Source: Parasphingorhabdus sp. SCSIO 66989 (lineage in GTDB: Bacteria > Pseudomonadota > Alphaproteobacteria > Sphingomonadales > Sphingomonadaceae). From it: a stretch of DNA of 64,000 bases. Under the pieces are notes generated by a model that did no database searches, was not told where the DNA came from, and saw nothing but the letters and a program-made list of their open reading frames with translations. Positions 17,811 through 27,435 of the stretch are shown piece after piece. Where the stretch lies: positions 2,207,501 to 2,271,500 of the forward strand of contig NZ_CP136594.1 in NCBI RefSeq assembly GCF_032852305.1, read 5' to 3'. The translations under genes and the position numbers were made by a program. The stretch's first letter is position 1. The number at the start of each line of letters is the position of its first letter.

Positions 17811-19175
17811 ATGAATCAACCAATCAAGGCATTTAGAAAGACACTGAAGGGCTTAGCTGCCGGAATGACCTTCGCCCTGCTCACGGCTACAGCTTTGGCC
17901 CAGACAGTCAATGATAGCGAAGTCCCGTCGACTGAGCTCAATCTGCCCGAAAAACTAACAGTTTTTGGTAGTAATGACCCAAATATGCGGCGGGCAACGG
18001 CTATCGTTAACGGGGAGATTATTACCGGTACTGATATTGATCAGCGGCTAGCGTTAATCGTCGCCGCAAGCGGCGGCAAAACCCCCAGCGATGAACAACT
18101 CAAGAGCTTGAGGCTGGAGGTCCTTCGTAACCTGATCGACGAAACACTTCAGATTCAGGAAGCCGCAGCGAATGACATTGTGATACAGCAAGCGGATATA
18201 AACCGAACCTATCAAAGCGTAGCTCAAGGAAACTTCCGTATTGACCCGGCTGAGATGGATGGTTTTCTCCGCAAGAACGGATCATCACCTTACAGCCTGA
18301 AGCGTCAAATCATGGGCGAGCTTGCTTGGCAACGGTTGTTAGGGCGCAATGTGCAGCCATTTATCAATGTCTCGGAAGAAGAGGTTCAGTCGATTCTGAA
18401 AAGACTTGAAGCTGACAAAGGTACGGAGGAGTACCGCCTGGGCGAGATTTATCTTTCAGCAACACCGAACAACGCGAATGAGATTTTTCAAAATGGCCGC
18501 AGAATCATGCAGCAATTGCAGCAGGGGGGAAGTTTTGCCGCCTATGCTCGACAATGGTCCGAGGCTACCACGGCGGCTAGCGGCGGCGATCTGGGCTGGG
18601 TCAAATTGCAGTTTCTACCCAATGAGCTAGCCGAAGCCGCTCGCACCATGTCGGTCGGTCAGCTTGCGGGCCCAATTGAGATTCCAGGCGGGTTTTCTAT
18701 CGTTTATCTGATCGACAAGCGCCAGATCCTAAGCGCGGATCCACGCGATGCCAGACTTAGCCTTAAGCAACTTGCCATTCAGTTTCCGCAAGGAATAGAC
18801 GAAGGCGATGCCACTAATCGAGCAGCGGCATTTGCTAATGCGGCAAAAGCGATACGAGGTTGTGGCGATGCGGAACGCGCAGCACAACAAGTCGGTGCCA
18901 CAATTGTCGACAATGACAATGTACGAGTCCGTGATCTTCCTGGTCCTTTGCAACAAACACTACTTAACCTCTCAGTTGGCGAGGCGACTCCGCCATTTGG
19001 TTCAGTTAAGGATGGCGTTCGGGTTCTGGTGCTTTGCGGACGTGACGATCCCAAGGTCGCAACTGGTCCTTCAGCCGACGAAATGATGCGGACCATTGAG
19101 GACGAGCGGGTAAATAAACGCGCACAGATTTATCTGCGCGATCTGCGCCGTGATGCCGTGATTGAGTATAACTGA
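17811..19175 (+). CDS. surA: SurA-like periplasmic peptidyl-prolyl isomerase/chaperone
   Basis: About 454 residues with a signal peptide (GMTFALLTATALAQ), a SurA N-terminal chaperone region (AIVNGEIITGTDIDQRLALI ... LRLEVLRNLIDETLQIQEA), and a parvulin domain (YRLGEIYLS, FAAYARQWSEAT, GGDLGWV, GFSIVYLIDKRQ). SurA escorts outer-membrane proteins such as LptD. The start at 17811 is chosen for spacing to AAAG; ATGs at 17805 and 17772 are possible. Base composition is slightly more AT-rich than in the neighbouring genes. pdxA follows 8 bases on. Confidence 0.88.
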   Translation: MNQPIKAFRKTLKGLAAGMTFALLTATALAQTVNDSEVPSTELNLPEKLTVFGSNDPNMRRATAIVNGEIITGTDIDQRLALIVAASGGKTPSDEQLKSLRLEVLRNLIDETLQIQEAAANDIVIQQADINRTYQSVAQGNFRIDPAEMDGFLRKNGSSPYSLKRQIMGELAWQRLLGRNVQPFINVSEEEVQSILKRLEADKGTEEYRLGEIYLSATPNNANEIFQNGRRIMQQLQQGGSFAAYARQWSEATTAASGGDLGWVKLQFLPNELAEAARTMSVGQLAGPIEIPGGFSIVYLIDKRQILSADPRDARLSLKQLAIQFPQGIDEGDATNRAAAFANAAKAIRGCGDAERAAQQVGATIVDNDNVRVRDLPGPLQQTLLNLSVGEATPPFGSVKDGVRVLVLCGRDDPKVATGPSADEMMRTIEDERVNKRAQIYLRDLRRDAVIEYN

Positions 19176-19183
19176 CCGGGTTT

Positions 19184-20182
19184 ATGACACCAGCCGTTTA
19201 CGCAATATCATCAGGCGATCCGGCTGGCATCGGGCCGGAAATCATTGGTAAAAGCTGGCTGGCGCGCAAAGAGCATCAGTTGGCACCCTTTTTTGCCATC
19301 GGTTGCAGCTGCGCCTTTGAAAGCCTGCCCAACCTTCTGGTCGAGCGTATCTCCAATCCAGAAGAAGCCACCGCATGCTTTGACCGCGCTCTGCCGGTGC
19401 TCAACGTACAGGATTGCAGCGAGGTTGTTGCCGGACAGCCCGATACAACCGGTGCGCAATGTGCTTTGCAGGCGTTGGAGCTTGGTGTCGGTCTGGCACG
19501 CACCAATGGCGTGGCGGGTATCATCACCGGGCCGGTTTCTAAGGATCAGCTACAGAAAGTAGGCTTTACCCATCCGGGTCAGACCGAATTTATCGCCGAA
19601 CGCTGCGGGGTGGCCAAAGAGAATGCCGTGATGATGCTGGCCGGGCCGAGCCTCAGGGTGGTGCCCATCACGGTGCATATTCCTGTATCCGAAGTCCCAT
19701 CGCGATTGACAGCGGAACTGATCAAAGCTCGTGCACGGACGGCTGCCAAGGGCATGCACCGCAATTTTGGTCTTGAGAATCCACGTATTGCTGTTGCCGG
19801 GCTCAATCCGCATGCTGGAGAGAATGGCCGACTTGGCAATGAGGAACAGGATATCATTGCTCCCGCCATCGCCGAACTGAGAGAAGAAGGACTGAACATT
19901 GTCGGGCCATTGTCGGCCGACACCATGTTCCATGCGGCAGCCAGAGAGAATTACGACGTTGCGCTCTGCCAATATCATGATCAGGCGCTGATCCCCATCA
20001 AGGCGCTGCATTTTGATGATGGCGTCAATATGACGCTTGGCCTGCCGATCATCCGTACCTCGCCAGACCATGGCACCGCCTTCAATATTGCCGGGCAAGG
20101 CATTGCCAACCCAACGTCCATGATCGCTGCAATCAAAATGGCGATGACAGCGCGCCATCATCGCGATCTGTATGGCGAGTAG
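19184..20182 (+). CDS. pdxA: 4-hydroxythreonine-4-phosphate dehydrogenase
   Basis: A 332-residue PdxA for pyridoxal phosphate synthesis (DXP-dependent route). Motifs: [78 protein letters not shown] and the C-terminal [15 protein letters not shown]; the histidines in the last segments bind the divalent metal. It overlaps rsmA by 11 bases. The surA-pdxA-rsmA order is widespread in proteobacteria. Confidence 0.95.
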   Translation: MTPAVYAISSGDPAGIGPEIIGKSWLARKEHQLAPFFAIGCSCAFESLPNLLVERISNPEEATACFDRALPVLNVQDCSEVVAGQPDTTGAQCALQALELGVGLARTNGVAGIITGPVSKDQLQKVGFTHPGQTEFIAERCGVAKENAVMMLAGPSLRVVPITVHIPVSEVPSRLTAELIKARARTAAKGMHRNFGLENPRIAVAGLNPHAGENGRLGNEEQDIIAPAIAELREEGLNIVGPLSADTMFHAAARENYDVALCQYHDQALIPIKALHFDDGVNMTLGLPIIRTSPDHGTAFNIAGQGIANPTSMIAAIKMAMTARHHRDLYGE

Positions 20183-21005
20183 CGCAGACCCCGCACTCCC
20201 GCCGATCAGAGAGGTCATTGCGCGCCACGGGCTGTCGGCCAGCAAGGCGCTGGGTCAGAATTTCCTGCTTGATGAGCAATTGCTGGACAGGATCGCCGCC
20301 ATACCCGGCGATCTGGCCGATGCGCATGTGATTGAAATTGGTCCCGGTCCGGGTGGTCTGACGCGTGCCTTGCTGCGCACTGGAGCTCGGGTAACCGCTG
20401 TGGAACGGGATTCGCGCTGTCTTCCGGCATTGGCGGAGCTATCCGACTCCTTTGCCGGTCGGCTTACTGTAATAGAGGGCGATGCCACCGCCCTGCCCCT
20501 CGATCAGTTGAGCGATGGTCCCTGTCATATCGTTGCCAATCTGCCCTATAATGTCGGCACGGCGCTGCTGGTTGACTGGCTATCGGGCGAAGACTGGCCG
20601 CCACTCTGGCAAACACTGACATTGATGTTTCAGCGCGAAGTCGCAGAGCGGATCGTCGCCCAGCCGAACACCGGTGCCTATGGACGCCTAGCGGTTCTGG
20701 CCCAGTGGAGAAGTACTGCTAAACTGGCGATGAAAGTGCATCGCAGTGCGTTCACACCACCGCCAAAGGTGATGTCGGCAGTAGTGCATGTCATTCCCGA
20801 TGAAGCCCCCAACGGCGTGCGTTCTGATATCATCCAAAGCCTCACCGCCGCAGCTTTTGGTCAACGCCGCAAGATGCTGCGGCAAAGCTTGAAATCGGTC
20901 CCTGGCGCGCTGGAAGCGCTGGAGGTATGCGATATTAATCCGATGCGGCGTGCTGAAACGCTCAGTGTGCTGGATTTTGTCCGACTTGCGAGAGAACTGC
21001 CTTAA
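20172..21005 (+). CDS. rsmA: 16S rRNA (adenine(1518)/(1519)-N6) dimethyltransferase
   Basis: A 277-residue RsmA/KsgA that dimethylates two adenosines in the 3' hairpin of 16S rRNA. It has [15 protein letters not shown], the SAM-binding [15 protein letters not shown], the acidic [11 protein letters not shown], and the catalytic [11 protein letters not shown]. The C-terminal helical domain contains [15 protein letters not shown]. The ATG lies inside the end of pdxA, giving translational coupling. It ends the lptD operon; dense hairpins follow. Confidence 0.95.
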   Translation: MASSADPALPPIREVIARHGLSASKALGQNFLLDEQLLDRIAAIPGDLADAHVIEIGPGPGGLTRALLRTGARVTAVERDSRCLPALAELSDSFAGRLTVIEGDATALPLDQLSDGPCHIVANLPYNVGTALLVDWLSGEDWPPLWQTLTLMFQREVAERIVAQPNTGAYGRLAVLAQWRSTAKLAMKVHRSAFTPPPKVMSAVVHVIPDEAPNGVRSDIIQSLTAAAFGQRRKMLRQSLKSVPGALEALEVCDINPMRRAETLSVLDFVRLARELP

Positions 21006-21016
21006 CTTCCCCGTCA

Positions 21017-21081
21017 GCCCCGCCCTTCGACTGCCTGCAAGGCAGGCGCTCAGGATAAACTCGGCTTCGCCGAGGCGGGGC
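21017..21081. repeat. Three-way-junction palindromic repeat
   Basis: An outer 8-bp stem (GCCCCGCC / GGCGGGGC) encloses two small hairpins, CTGCCTGCAAGGCAG and CTCGGCTTCGCCGAG. It directly follows rsmA and may terminate the operon or be a mobile REP-type unit. A related simple hairpin (GTCCCCGC-CTTC-GCGGGGAC) is at 21197-21216, and another at 41073-41092. Confidence 0.65.
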
Positions 21082-21096
21082 TTAGACTTTTTTTGA

Positions 21097-21172
21097 TTCA
21101 CGCGGAGACGCGAAGGCGCGGAGAAGGTTGTGCTCGGTGCCAAATCTCCGCGCCTTCGCGTCTCCGCGTGAA
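21097..21172. repeat. Perfect 28-bp inverted repeat hairpin, family C copy 3
   Basis: Left arm 21097-21124 (starting TTCACGCGGAGACGCGAAGG) and right arm 21145-21172 are exact reverse complements, with a 20-base loop. The GCGGAGACGCGAAGGCGCGG pattern is a GC-rich version of the hairpins elsewhere in the window. It lies between convergent rsmA and glcB. Confidence 0.85.
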
Positions 21173-21225
21173 AATATCTGGCTTAAGGAAAGCCTTGTCC
21201 CCGCCTTCGCGGGGACGACTTTAGG

Positions 21226-23325
21226 TTAAGATTGCGCCTTATATTCGCGCCGATAGTGGTGCAGCAATGGCTCGGTATAGCCACTTGGCTGCTGCGTACC
21301 CTTGAAAATCAGATCACGCGCGGCGCTAAAGGCCGGAGCATCTTCATTGCCGATAAGCGGCTGATAGGCCGGATCACCCGCATTTTGCGCATCGACCTTT
21401 GCCGCCATGCGCAGCAGCGCAGCATCGACTTGCTCGGCAGTACAAATGCCGTGGTGCAGCCAGTTTGCGATATGTTGCGAGGAGATGCGCAGCGTCGCGC
21501 GGTCTTCCATCAGGCCGACATCATGAATATCGGGCACTTTGGAACAACCCACGCCCTGATCAATCCAGCGCACGACATAGCCCAATATCCCTTGCGCATT
21601 ATTGTCCAGCTCGGCGGTAATCTCTTCTTCCGACCAGCGCGCATTTTCGGCCAATGGCACAGTCAGCAGTGCGTCCAGCTCCGGCACTGGCTCGCTAACC
21701 ACTTCCTGCTGCCGCGCGAACACGTCGACCCGGTGATAATGGATGGCATGCAGCGTCGCCGCCGTCGGGCTTGGCACCCAGGCGGTATTGGCGCCGGTCT
21801 TGGGATGGCCGATCTTCTGCTCCATCATATCTGCCATCATATCCGGTACGGCCCACATGCCCTTGCCGATCTGCGCCCGGCCTGACAGGCCGTGCTTCAG
21901 GCCGATGGCGACATTGCGCTTTTCATAAGCGTCGATCCACCGCGATTGCTTCATATCCGCCTTGCGCACCATCGCGCCGGCTTGCATTGCGGTGTGGATT
22001 TCATCGCCGGTGCGGTCGAGAAAGCCGGTATTGATAAAGGCGATCCGCCCGCGCACCGCATGGATACAGGCGGCGAGATTGGCCGATGTCCGGCGCTCCT
22101 CATCCATCACGCCGACTTTGATCGTATGGCGCGCCAGCCCCAGCCCGTCCTCAACCGCGTCGAACAGCCGATTGGTAAAGCCACATTCCTTGGGCCCGTG
22201 CATTTTCGGCTTCACAATATAGACCGAGCCAGTGCGGCTATTGCGCTGCGGGCCTAGGCCCTTAAGGTCATGGCAGGCAATAGTGGTGGTAAACCAGGCG
22301 TCCAATATGCCCTCAGGCGCCTCACTGCCATCGGGCAACAGCACCGCCGGATTGGTCATCAAATGGCCGACATTACGCACAAACAGCGTGCTGCGACCCG
22401 GCAGGGTAAAACTATTGCCCTGCAAGTCGGTAAAGCTCTTGTCGCCCGCCAAGGTACGGGTCATCTCCTTGCCGCCCTTGGCAAAGGTGGCGGTCAGATC
22501 GCCGCGCATCAGGCCGAGCCAGTTACGATAACCGGTGAGCTTGTCCTCACCATCAACCGCCGCGACCGAGTCTTCCATATCAATGATGGTGCTGATCGCC
22601 GCTTCCATGATGACATCGGCAATACCTGCCGGGTCATCACGGCCGATATAATGCTCGCGGTCAATCACCACGATCAGATGCAGGCCATTGTGACGGATCA
22701 GCAGCGACTCACCATCGTGCCCGACCAGTTCGGCGGGACCGGCCAGATCAACATCGCCGCCAGTCCAGTCGCTCCAGCTCCCGTTCTTCAGCGGCGCAAT
22801 CTCGTCGAGCAGCGCCCGCGCTTTGGCGATCACTGCAGCACCACGTTCGGCATCATAGCCACCCGGTCTGGCGGACGGTGCGTCCAGCGCATCAGTGCCA
22901 TAGAGCGCGTCATAAAGGCTGCCCCAACGCGCATTGGCGGCGTTGATCACGAACCGATCATTCAGCGCCGGAACCACCAGTTGCGGCCCGGCCATGGTCG
23001 CGATTTCGGGATCGACATTGTCGGTGGAAACGGTGAAGGCTTCCGGCTCGTCTACCAGATAGCCGATGTCCTTGAGAAAAGCGGTATAGGCCCCCTGCTC
23101 CGGTTGCCCGGGCTGCTGTTTGTGCCATTCACTAATCGCGTTCTGGATGCGGCTACGCTCGGCTAGCAATTCGGCATTTTCCGGAGCGAATCGGGCAAGC
23201 AGATCGGCCAGACCTGTCCAATACGCATCGGCCTGTACGCCCAGCGGCGGCAGCACCTCTTCCTCAAAAAAGCGGACAAGCCCGGAGTAAATCTGCAGGC
23301 CTGCACGTTCGCTATGGTTAGTCAT
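21226..23325 (-). CDS. glcB: Malate synthase G
   Basis: A 699-residue malate synthase of the G isoform (family ~720), condensing glyoxylate with acetyl-CoA in the glyoxylate bypass. Features: [16 protein letters not shown], the catalytic [13 protein letters not shown] segment, [50 protein letters not shown] and NAVA-like C-terminal region [13 protein letters not shown] with the active-site acidic [15 protein letters not shown]. The start at 23325 (MTNHSERAG) has GGGAG 10 bases upstream; the ORF continuing to 23469 is unlikely. No isocitrate lyase gene is in the window. Confidence 0.95.
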   Translation of the reverse strand: MTNHSERAGLQIYSGLVRFFEEEVLPPLGVQADAYWTGLADLLARFAPENAELLAERSRIQNAISEWHKQQPGQPEQGAYTAFLKDIGYLVDEPEAFTVSTDNVDPEIATMAGPQLVVPALNDRFVINAANARWGSLYDALYGTDALDAPSARPGGYDAERGAAVIAKARALLDEIAPLKNGSWSDWTGGDVDLAGPAELVGHDGESLLIRHNGLHLIVVIDREHYIGRDDPAGIADVIMEAAISTIIDMEDSVAAVDGEDKLTGYRNWLGLMRGDLTATFAKGGKEMTRTLAGDKSFTDLQGNSFTLPGRSTLFVRNVGHLMTNPAVLLPDGSEAPEGILDAWFTTTIACHDLKGLGPQRNSRTGSVYIVKPKMHGPKECGFTNRLFDAVEDGLGLARHTIKVGVMDEERRTSANLAACIHAVRGRIAFINTGFLDRTGDEIHTAMQAGAMVRKADMKQSRWIDAYEKRNVAIGLKHGLSGRAQIGKGMWAVPDMMADMMEQKIGHPKTGANTAWVPSPTAATLHAIHYHRVDVFARQQEVVSEPVPELDALLTVPLAENARWSEEEITAELDNNAQGILGYVVRWIDQGVGCSKVPDIHDVGLMEDRATLRISSQHIANWLHHGICTAEQVDAALLRMAAKVDAQNAGDPAYQPLIGNEDAPAFSAARDLIFKGTQQPSGYTEPLLHHYRREYKAQS

Positions 23326-23496
23326 TTCTATGCTCCCGATTCTTGGCTTCTGCCGCCCTATTGGCAGCCACAAAGCACTATTCATATATGGATCCGGGGA
23401 GGAAAAGCGGCCCTCCCTATGACGCAAGCGAAGCGGCTTGTAAACGTCCACTGTCATGGCTGGCGACATGGTGATTTAGGCGCTAAAGGATCGGTC

Positions 23497-23580
23497 ATGA
23501 CAACAATGATCCTTCTTGCCGCTACGGAACCGGCAACGCCGAACTATGACGTATATCTGCCCAAGCGAGGCGGGTTATGA
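23497..23580 (+). CDS. Possible 27-residue leader ORF coupled to astA
   Basis: ATG at 23497 stands six bases behind AAAGGA, and the frame encodes 27 residues ending in LPKRGGL. Its TGA overlaps the astA start (ATGA at 23577-23580). That combination of a good ribosome site and stop/start overlap suggests translation coupled to astA. The peptide matches no family I know. It may instead be fortuitous. Confidence 0.3.
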   Translation: MTTMILLAATEPATPNYDVYLPKRGGL

Positions 23581-24602
23581 GCTTTCGTATTCGCGCGGCG
23601 CGGCTCGATGATCTGCAGGCGCTTTATGAAATGGCGAAATTGACCGGCGGGGGCTTTACCAATCTGCCCGCCGATCGCCCGTCGCTAAAGGCCAAGCTGG
23701 AGCAGTCGGATACCGCCTTTGCCCGCACTGTCGACGAGCTAGACGATGAGCGCTTTGTCATGGTGCTGGAGAATATCGACACCAAACAGGTGCGCGGCAC
23801 CTGCCAGCTGTTCACCAAGGTGGGTCAGCAATGGCCATTTTACTCCTATCGGATGAGCACGCTCACCCAATATAGTGATGAGCTGGACCGGACATTTCGT
23901 GCTGAAATGCTTAGCTTGGTCACCGATCTTGAAGGATCGTCCGAAGTTGGCGGGCTGTTCCTTCACCCCAATGAACGCGCAGGTGGGCTTGGGCTGTTGC
24001 TGGCGCGCAGTCGTTATCTGTTTATCGCCCAGCACCGCGCGCGCTTTGCCGATCAGGTGCTGGCGGAACTGCGCGGCATTATTGATGATGCGGGCGATTC
24101 CCCTTTTTGGGATGGCATTGGCGGGAAATTCTTCGGCATGAGTTTTGATGAAGCCGACATGTTCAACGCGCTGCACGGCAATCAGTTTATCGCTGATCTG
24201 ATGCCGAAAAACCCGATTTACACCGCCATGCTCGACGAGGATGCGCGCAATGTTATCGGTCGGCCGCATGTCAGCGGACGGGCGGCAATGCGGATGCTGG
24301 AGAATGAAGGTTTTGTCTTTGAAAACTATGTCGATATTTTTGACGGTGGCCCGACCATGGTAGCGCGCACCGACAATGTGAAGTCGATTGCAGGCGCTGA
24401 ACGCGCCAAGCTGATCGACCGGCTCGACGACAGCACCGCCGAAACCGCGCATAAAGCATTGATAGCCACCGGAAAGCTGCGTGACTTCCGCTGCGCTTAC
24501 GCCATGGTCGCAAAAACCGATGATGGCGTGATGCTCGATGATGACGCGATTGATACGCTGGATATTGAGAGCGGTGCAGAGCTGCTGATGATTGGAAGGT
24601 AA
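23577..24602 (+). CDS. astA: Arginine N-succinyltransferase
   Basis: A 341-residue AstA, which succinylates arginine with succinyl-CoA, the first step of the ammonia-producing AST pathway of arginine breakdown. FRIRAARLDDLQALYEMAKLTGGGFTNLP begins the GNAT-type fold (shown here in part), with LFLHPNERAGGLGLLLARSR, FWDGIGGKFFGMSFDEAD and FVFENYVDIFDGGPTM. Translation probably follows the short upstream ORF. A MITE-like repeat separates it from astB on the same strand. Genes astC, astD and astE are not in the window. Confidence 0.93.
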   Translation: MSFRIRAARLDDLQALYEMAKLTGGGFTNLPADRPSLKAKLEQSDTAFARTVDELDDERFVMVLENIDTKQVRGTCQLFTKVGQQWPFYSYRMSTLTQYSDELDRTFRAEMLSLVTDLEGSSEVGGLFLHPNERAGGLGLLLARSRYLFIAQHRARFADQVLAELRGIIDDAGDSPFWDGIGGKFFGMSFDEADMFNALHGNQFIADLMPKNPIYTAMLDEDARNVIGRPHVSGRAAMRMLENEGFVFENYVDIFDGGPTMVARTDNVKSIAGAERAKLIDRLDDSTAETAHKALIATGKLRDFRCAYAMVAKTDDGVMLDDDAIDTLDIESGAELLMIGR

Positions 24603-24612
24603 AGCACAAAAG

Positions 24613-24753
24613 CCCCTCCTCTTCAGAGGAGGGGTTGGGGTGGTGGACACTAAACAAGCAAAGCGCTTGTGGCAGCACCACCCCGCTGCGACTAACCGCC
24701 TTCGCTAACGCTACGGCGCTAAGTCTCACTGCCCCTCCTCTGAAGAGGAGGGG
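24613..24753 (-). repeat. MITE-like repeat, family A copy 2
   Basis: Opposite orientation to the copy at 2083-2232. It is bounded by CCCCTCCTCT-TC/GA-AGAGGAGGGG palindromes and contains (on the minus strand) CAGTGAGACTTA, a variable stem, TTAGTCGCAGCGGGGTGGTG, another variable stem and CACCACCCCAACCCC. It is inserted between astA and astB, so transcription of astB must pass through or restart after it. Confidence 0.8.
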
Positions 24754-24778
24754 AGATAGCAACTGAGAAAGCAAACCC

Positions 24779-26050
24779 ATGCCACTCACTGAAATCAATT
24801 TTGACGGCATTATCGGCCCGACGCACAATTATGCTGGCCTGAGCCCGGGCAATCTTGCCTCAGCCAATAATGCCGGTGCCGTCTCACGCCCGCGAGATGC
24901 GGCGCTGCAAGGCATTGCCAAGATGCAGGCTAATCTTGATCTTGGTCTGGCGCAGGGCTTTTTCATGCCCCTGCCCCGTCCCGATCATGGCTGGCTGGAA
25001 TCGCTGGCGACCGAATATGCCAGTGCCGATCCGCATATCCGCGCTGCCGCGCTTTCCGCCTCATCGATGTGGGCTGCCAATGCCGCCACCGTCAGCCCGG
25101 CCCCCGACAGCGCAGACCAGCGCTGCCATCTTAGCGTCGCCAACCTGGTGACCATGCCGCATCGCAGCCATGAATGGCCTGATACGCTGGCGCAGCTGCG
25201 TCTGGCCTTTGCCGATGAGCAGCATTTTGCGGTGCATGGTCCAGTGCCTGCGCCCTATGGTGATGAGGGCGCGGCCAATCATATGCGGCTTTGTCCAGGG
25301 CATGGTGAGGCTGGCGTGGAGGTGTTTGTCTATGGCCGTTCCGGCGGCGCCTTCCCTGCGCGCCAGCATGAAGAAGCCAGTCGCGCCATTGCCCGCAAAC
25401 ATGGGCTCGATCCCGCCAAGACGCTGTTTATCGAGCAATCTCCGACCGCCATAGCCGCAGGCGCCTTCCACAATGATGTGGTCGCGGTGGCAAATGAGAA
25501 TGTGCTGTTCACCCATGAACAGGCCTTTGCCGATCGCGAAGGCGCTTATACGGCTATGCGCGAACTCTGCCCCTGGGTCGAGATTGTTGAGGTTCCTGCA
25601 GCCTACGTCTCGTTGGCGGATGCTATTCGCAGCTATCTGTTTAACGCCCAGTTGGTAACTCTGCCCGACGATGCCGGAATGGCACTGGTCCTGCCCACCG
25701 AGGCGCAGGAGACCACCGCGGTGTGGAGCTGGCTGGAACAGATGATCGCAGGCAATGGCCCGATCCGAAAGCTGATCCCTGTCGATGTGCGTCAGTCCAT
25801 GGCCAATGGCGGCGGCCCGGCCTGTTTGCGCCTCCGCGTTGTTGCTGATCCTGAAACGGTGGACAGCCGCTTTATCGCAACGCCCGATAAGCTGAAGACC
25901 ATCGCAGCAGTGATCGAACAGCATTGGCCGGAAGAGATTGCCAGCGATGCTATCGGATCTAACCAATTGATTGAGCAGGTGACGCTGGCACGAGCGAAGT
26001 TACTGGAAGCCACAGGGTTGCACGAACTGCTTGCCAGCAGCGGCGACTGA
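24779..26050 (+). CDS. astB: N-succinylarginine dihydrolase
   Basis: A 423-residue AstB, an amidinotransferase-fold enzyme that converts succinylarginine to succinylornithine, CO2 and ammonia. Motifs: NFDGIIGPTHNYAGLSPGN, AGAFHNDVVAVAN with the catalytic His, and SMANGGGPACLRLRV with the nucleophilic Cys. Length matches the family (~445). It follows astA after the repeat; the two encode consecutive steps. Confidence 0.94.
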   Translation: MPLTEINFDGIIGPTHNYAGLSPGNLASANNAGAVSRPRDAALQGIAKMQANLDLGLAQGFFMPLPRPDHGWLESLATEYASADPHIRAAALSASSMWAANAATVSPAPDSADQRCHLSVANLVTMPHRSHEWPDTLAQLRLAFADEQHFAVHGPVPAPYGDEGAANHMRLCPGHGEAGVEVFVYGRSGGAFPARQHEEASRAIARKHGLDPAKTLFIEQSPTAIAAGAFHNDVVAVANENVLFTHEQAFADREGAYTAMRELCPWVEIVEVPAAYVSLADAIRSYLFNAQLVTLPDDAGMALVLPTEAQETTAVWSWLEQMIAGNGPIRKLIPVDVRQSMANGGGPACLRLRVVADPETVDSRFIATPDKLKTIAAVIEQHWPEEIASDAIGSNQLIEQVTLARAKLLEATGLHELLASSGD

Positions 26051-26141
26051 CACTGTCGGCATAGCTTACAATTTACCAAATGCTAACCATCATAAGTCCT
26101 GCATTTCTGCCATTGGCATGATGATTGCACTCATATGTATC

Positions 26142-26372
26142 ATGCTGAAAAAACTGCGCCGCCTGTTCATCATCAAGACCAAATTTGAAGCCTATCTGAT
26201 TATCTATGCGCTTTCGCTTGGCGCGGTGGAGCGTGGTTCCAAATATCTTGAACAATTCCCCGGTACTGGGGGCTGGCTGCTGTTTCTATGCTGCACCGGT
26301 GCGGTATTTATGGCGGGCGCAAAGATCATCGACGCGATTGATTACAAGCGCGCTTACGGTCCGGAAGACTAA
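26142..26372 (+). CDS. Small conserved membrane protein
   Basis: A 76-residue protein with two hydrophobic stretches (YLIIYALSLGAVERG and WLLFLCCTGAVFMAGAKII) and a basic N-terminus (MLKKLRRLFIIKTKFEAYL), suggesting two inner-membrane segments. I recall similar short proteins in sphingomonads but no function. The start at 26142 is chosen by the similarity pattern; an ORF from 26031 overlaps astB. It precedes ssrA, which is on the other strand. Confidence 0.65.
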   Translation: MLKKLRRLFIIKTKFEAYLIIYALSLGAVERGSKYLEQFPGTGGWLLFLCCTGAVFMAGAKIIDAIDYKRAYGPED

Positions 26373-26394
26373 ACTTTCTGAGGAGAGATAGAGG

Positions 26395-26735
26395 TGAGGC
26401 GCTTCTGTTGCCCGGCGCGCCTCGGGCCGCTGGAATCCCTTCTGTTGCCCGGTGGGTCCAACCGCGCAAATTACTTTCTAATCTCTAGCCGTTAGGCCGC
26501 ATGATTAGGCAGCAAGTGCGAGTGCTTCGTTATCGTTTGCACTTATTGGTTTTGAGCCTTTAACGGGTTACTCAGCCCGAACGAAAACACCGCTTTTCAA
26601 CACACGTCGATCCTGGTTCGGCCCCGTCAGAAACCCCGAAATACGGGATATCTGGTGGAGCCGCCGGGTACTGCCCCCGGGTCCGCTGCATCTATTGCAC
26701 GCTGCACTTTATCGTTATAGTCCGCCGAAACGAAC
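26395..26735 (-). ncRNA. ssrA: Two-piece (circularly permuted) tmRNA gene
   Basis: Transfer-messenger RNA for rescue of stalled ribosomes, on the minus strand in the alphaproteobacterial permuted order. The acceptor piece comes first and ends GGGGGCAGTACCCGGCGG-CTCCACCA at 26653. After a ~27-base intervening segment the coding piece starts at 26625 with GGGGCCGAACCAGGATCGAC. The tag frame (26540-26505) reads GCA AAC GAT AAC GAA ... GCC TAA = ANDNEALALAA, ending in the LAA degron. Its 3' end has two pseudoknot-like segments sharing CCGGGCAACAGAAG (26439-26452 and 26402-26415). The outer ends of both pieces are estimates. Confidence 0.92.
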
Positions 26736-26830
26736 GCTATCCATATAGCGCAAAATTTCTGAATGAAAAGTGACGGATCGCGCAATCCGGCGTTTTGAAG
26801 CCAGAATGCGCCGCCATAGTATCCCGCAAA

Positions 26831-27271
26831 CTATTGTTTCTTAAGCTCTTCAAGAATCTGCTCGAGCAATTCCTTTTCGCTCGGGCCTTCCGGCTCTGCT
26901 GCGGCTTCTTCTTCCTTCTTCGCTGCCTCAATCATCTTGTTCGCCTGACGCACCATCAGGAAGACGACAAAGGCGAGGATCAAAAAGTTGATAATCACCG
27001 TGATAAACTGGCCATAGCCGAGCAGCGGCACGCCCGCCTCTTTCAACTCGGCAAAGCTGGTCATCGAGCCCGTATAATCCGCCGGAACCGGGCCGAGCAG
27101 GATAAAGTTGTTGGCGAAGTCCGCACCACCAAAGATCGCGCCGACCACCGGCATGATAATATCCTCGGTCAAAGACGTGGTAATCGTTGCAAATGCACCG
27201 CCGATAATCACCGCGACCGCCAAATCGATCACATTGCCACGGGTGATAAAATCCTTGAACTCGCCAAACAT
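26831..27271 (-). CDS. mscL: Large-conductance mechanosensitive channel MscL
   Basis: A 146-residue MscL that opens on membrane stretch during osmotic downshock. FGEFKDFITRGNVIDLAVAV (S1 and start of TM1), the glycine-rich IIGGAF, TTSLTEDIIMPVVGAIFGG, then TM2 (FITVIINFLILAFVVFLMV) and a charged C-terminal helix (KELLEQILEELKKQ) are all present. The start at 27271 follows AGGAG. The ORF extending to 27367 has no supporting site. Confidence 0.95.
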   Translation of the reverse strand: MFGEFKDFITRGNVIDLAVAVIIGGAFATITTSLTEDIIMPVVGAIFGGADFANNFILLGPVPADYTGSMTSFAELKEAGVPLLGYGQFITVIINFLILAFVVFLMVRQANKMIEAAKKEEEAAAEPEGPSEKELLEQILEELKKQ

Positions 27272-27435
27272 TGCTGTCTCCTTTTGCGCTAGGGTTTCTA
27301 GTCCGCGAGAAACAAATGTCGAGAGCCTGCAGAGCATTTTTGCGTCCATCAAGGACGTGAATTGCAATTGAAACCGCGCTGTGTTGCACCTATATAACGC
27401 TTAGACGTGCAAAAGCACATGAGAAGGGAACCTCT

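Noticed and set aside
22270-23166. 298-codon frame antisense to glcB
   Set aside because: Entirely inside malate synthase G, composition of a shadow frame, no recognisable domain.
26402-26452. Duplicated CTTCTGTTGCCCGG as a mobile repeat
   Set aside because: Both copies fall in the pseudoknot part of the tmRNA coding piece, a normal feature of that RNA.
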